Source of the DNA: Strigamia acuminata
Taxonomy: Eukaryota > Arthropoda > Chilopoda > Geophilomorpha > Linotaeniidae
NCBI GenBank assembly: GCA_949358305.1
Contig: OX442323.1
Span: 1,738,001 to 1,802,000, forward strand
DNA length: 64,000 bases
Direction of reading: 5' to 3'
The notes under the pieces were generated by a model. That model was not told the origin of the DNA and made no database searches. It saw only the letters and a program-made list of their open reading frames with translations. Below are positions 61,472-64,000 of this stretch, piece after piece; within the stretch, counting starts at the first letter, position 1, and the number at the start of each line of letters is the position of its first letter. The translations under genes were made by a program, and so were the position numbers.

Positions 61472-61832
61472 CGTTTTCGATCGAAACGGTCAAATTTTGT
61501 CGGTAACTCCTGATACTTTCTGTTTTAAGCGTGCACTCGGTGATTTTGGTTGAGAAATTCCCATGAAGGCGTGACAAGGATTTATCGGAACAATCGGGTC
61601 GAATTCCGATTTCCAATGACGCACGAAAGATTTCACCATGTGTTGTAATGATCATAAGTGATGCTGCGGGTAAATATTAGCGTTTGGTTCCGAGGGTCTA
61701 ATTCTGAATTTGTGTGACGTCACGTTGCTCTGCGTGATGTAATCAGTTGGCCATATTTTGTTCGGTAACTATACAAAGATCGCGGATAAAACGTGTCGAT
61801 TAATTAAAAGTTAAAGATTTTCTGTTTCAGAA
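61472..61832. promoter_or_regulatory. Divergent promoter region (copine 2 / FAM114A)
   Basis: About 360 bp between the two start codons. It contains a perfect CRE palindrome TGACGTCA (61715-61722). A 3' splice site (tttcag at 61825-61830) just before the FAM114A ATG suggests an upstream untranslated exon in this interval. Assignment is by position and motif. Confidence 0.4.
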
Positions 61833-64000
61833 ATGGGTGATACGGATAGCGATTCGTTTCAGAGTGCGGACGAGGAGGATTTGAGCGTTGGGAGAAGAAG
61901 TGAAGCGTCATCGACCAAAAATGAAAAAGAACTCGATAATTTGAGAGAAACTTCGGCGACGTTTGAACACATTGAGAGCAAAATTGGTACAACGCAGCTT
62001 GGACGAATTAAGATGATGATTTAATTATTGTTTTTGTTGTATTAGGAAAATTAGAAACGGGGGAAACCGTCGACGATGCTTCTGTTGCGAGTAAATTAAA
62101 AGTTGGGGGAAAATGTTTTTTTTTGTTTTAAAATTTTGTTTTGTGACAGGAAAATCATTTGAAGATGATGATAACGTGTTGAAGGAATTGGAACGTCCTT
62201 GGATCGAAGAAGGAATGGGTGTTTCAGCCCGTAAGGCAGCCGTGCATGAAATTGATTTCGAAGCCACAGTTAGCTCGTGTAGTTGTCATCCAGACACCGA
62301 GTGTCATTGTAAAAGAGACGAGTTCGACAAGATGTTTGTCCAACAGGCGTCAATTGTTTCAAATACGGCGGCTCAAGTTGGCTTCATTGAAAATGAGACG
62401 TGGAACTTTGCAAATATGGCGGCTAATGCTGAACCGATTGATAATAAGACGCCAAATGTTGCAAATATGGCGGCTAAGGCTGAACAGATTGATAATAAGA
62501 CGCCAAACATTGAACAGGTGGAAAATAAGACGCCAAACATTGAACAGGTGGAAAATAAGACGCCAAACGTTGTAAATATGGCGGCTAAGGCTGAACAAAT
62601 TGATAATAAGATGCCAAACGTTGAAAAGAAGACGTCAAACTTTGAAAAGAAGACGTCAAACTTTGAAAAGAAGACGTCAAACATTGAAAAGAAGACGTCA
62701 AACATTGAAAAGAAGACGTCAAACATTGAAAAGAAGCCGTCAAACATTGAAAAGAAGACACCAAATGTTGAACAGATTGAAAAAAAGGCAACAAATGTTG
62801 AACAGGTTGAAAAGATGACGCCAAATGTTGAACAGATTGAAAAAAAGGCAACAAATGTTGAACCGGTTGAAAAGAAGTTGCCAAATGTCGAACAGGAGGA
62901 CAATAAACCATTAAATGTTGAAAATGTGAGAAGTTCTAGCGAATCTATTCAAACTTCTCAATCAGAGGTGATGGAAATGACGGATGATTCCTCGAGACCA
63001 GCTCAAAAAGTAAATGATTTTATGACATCATCGAAGTTAAAGAGCACGTACTACACTTTTGGTGCTCAAGATGCGGCAAACACGAATAGAAATGGTTAAA
63101 ATTTAATTTAACATATTGTTAATTTGTAGGGTGCAGGACCTTGGGGTTGGTCCACGTGGGGTACATCGATGTTGAATACTGCGGCGCAGTCTGGCACGAC
63201 TTGGGGTTCGTCAATGTTGAATACTGCGGCGCAGTCTGGCACCACTTGGGGTTCGTCGATGTTGAATACTGCGGCGCAGTCTGGCACCACTTGGGGTTCG
63301 TCGCTATTAAACACGGCAACTGCGTCCGGATCGGTTTGGGGCACGCAACTGTTGAATACTGCTACGACGTCGGGAAGTGTGTGGGGCACTCAACTGTTGA
63401 ATACCGCTTCTTCGTCCGTGTCTACATTTACCTCACAAGTTGGTAGGATTTTTTAAATAAAATGGAAAAATTAATTTTTTAATTTATATTTACTTTTTAT
63501 TTATTCATTTTTAGGTGAAGGTTTGAATTCTGTACTGCAAACGGTTGAAAGTACTTTCGGAGCACCGTCACCGGAAGAATTAGCGGCACAAGTGATCCAG
63601 GAAGATAGAGATAGGATTTCGGAGGAGGATATTCTCGATGATGTACCGAATTCGGACGAAAATTCGTTCGTTCCCGATGATAAAACGACTGCTGGTCTAA
63701 AGTCGCCCGTTAGTGATGAAAAATTAACTGAAGGTGGTTTGGAATTGTTGTTAATTGATTTGAATTGATTTTGATTTTTTTTTATTTTTGAATTTAAAGA
63801 TCGATCCGTTATACCGGAAGAACTACAGTTCATCGGAAGAGGTTTATTGTCTACGGTTTCAACCGTTACGACTGCCATTGAGTCTACCGTGAGTAGTTTT
63901 TTGAATAAAAAAATTAAATTGTACTTTTCTGTCTTAATTTCTTTTTTCTTTTTTTCTTTTAGAGTACCAAGGTGATTAAAGGCAGTTTGGACACCTTGGA
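61833..64000 (+). CDS. FAM114A: FAM114A (NOXP20-like) protein, 5' part
   Basis: Exons 61833-61986, 62046-62090, 62150 to about 63008 or 63097, 63130 (or 63137) to 63442, 63515-63733, 63800-63888 and 63963 onward, running off the window. The start 'MGDTDSDSFQSADEEDLS' is acidic, as in FAM114 proteins. Exon 4 has the family's tryptophan-glycine motif ('GPWGWSTWGTSMLNTA') and later exons give 'LNSVLQTVESTFGAPSPEEL' and 'IPEELQFIGRGLLSTVSTV' with 'TKVIKGSLDTL', matching the conserved amphipathic region. The end of exon 3 is ambiguous: a donor at 63009 with acceptor 63130, or a donor at 63098 with acceptor 63137, both keep the frame. FAM114A proteins are cytosolic, Rab2/Golgi-associated in vertebrates and flies. 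Two tandem repeats expand this copy. Confidence 0.82.
62425..62910 (+). repeat. In-frame 21-bp minisatellite in FAM114A exon 3
   Basis: The core is a 21-bp unit aagacgtcaaacattgaaaag, repeated about seven times from 62630 to 62760 almost without change (peptide unit KKTSNIE). It is flanked by longer, more diverged versions of the same theme ending in 'PNVEQ(I/V)EKK' and 'NMAAKAEQIDNK'. The unit is a multiple of three, so length changes keep the frame. Confidence 0.9.
63148..63440 (+). repeat. In-frame 45-bp tandem repeat in FAM114A exon 4
   Basis: A 45-bp unit encoding WG(S/T)SMLNTAAQSGTT is repeated six times; the first four copies are nearly identical and the last two diverged. It multiplies the WG motif that normally occurs once or twice in FAM114 proteins. 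Confidence 0.9.

Noticed and set aside
62373-62903. Long minus-strand frames across the FAM114A minisatellite (phenylalanine/serine repeats)
   Set aside because: A repeat whose unit is a multiple of three keeps several frames open; the plus-strand frame has splice sites and family context.
63108-63389. Minus-strand repeat frame opposite FAM114A exon 4
   Set aside because: Shadow of the 45-bp in-frame repeat; no start context, no family.
62425-63440. CRISPR-like array
   Set aside because: Units are direct, contiguous and coding with no unique spacers, and the genome is eukaryotic.

Overview
The window is nuclear DNA of an invertebrate animal. Genes are split by short GT-AG introns (often 50-100 bp), non-coding DNA is AT-rich, and there is one nuclear tRNA gene and many transposons. 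Copines, a DUF229 protein, PPT2, CENATAC and a FAM114A protein together suggest an arthropod or a related bilaterian, but the species cannot be fixed from the sequence.

Layout. 1-1928 is the 5' end of a minus-strand LTR retrotransposon (LTR, tRNA-Ala-type primer site, gag) that runs off the window. 2458-4700 holds Tc1/mariner and Copia relics, and 4700-7234 has no recognisable gene. 7235-8770 (-) is a Harbinger-derived gene whose catalytic triad is lost; it is divergent from CENATAC (9112-10443, +). 11612-20065 (-) is a DUF229 gene. Its third intron carries a complete 5.3 kb Ty3/Gypsy element (13182-18484), which itself carries a piggyBac-like MITE. 20690-22751 contains a Tc1 relic and a decayed gag. 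A 12.3 kb Ty3/Gypsy element (22752-35088) interrupts that gag and encodes gag, pol and a large spliced third ORF of unknown function.

35778-37335 (+) is PPT2, followed by tRNA-Glu (37616-37686, -). Two paralogous secreted-protein genes built only of frame-neutral mini-exons (38355-40527 and 51843-53940, both -) flank an LRR gene with an in-frame stop (41767-43083, -), an exon-sized relic of the family (44085-44540) and a complete Copia element (44731-51623). Two tandem copine genes follow (54620-58296 and 58693-61471, -); the first carries an inverted copy of its own exons in intron 4. FAM114A (61833 to the window end, +) contains two in-frame minisatellites.

The three complete LTR elements have LTR pairs that look identical by eye and clear target-site duplications, so they are recent. 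The four LTR elements match four different tRNA primers (Ala, Ser, Pro, initiator Met). All gene structures were assembled by hand from splice signals, reading phase and family resemblance; there is no transcript evidence.
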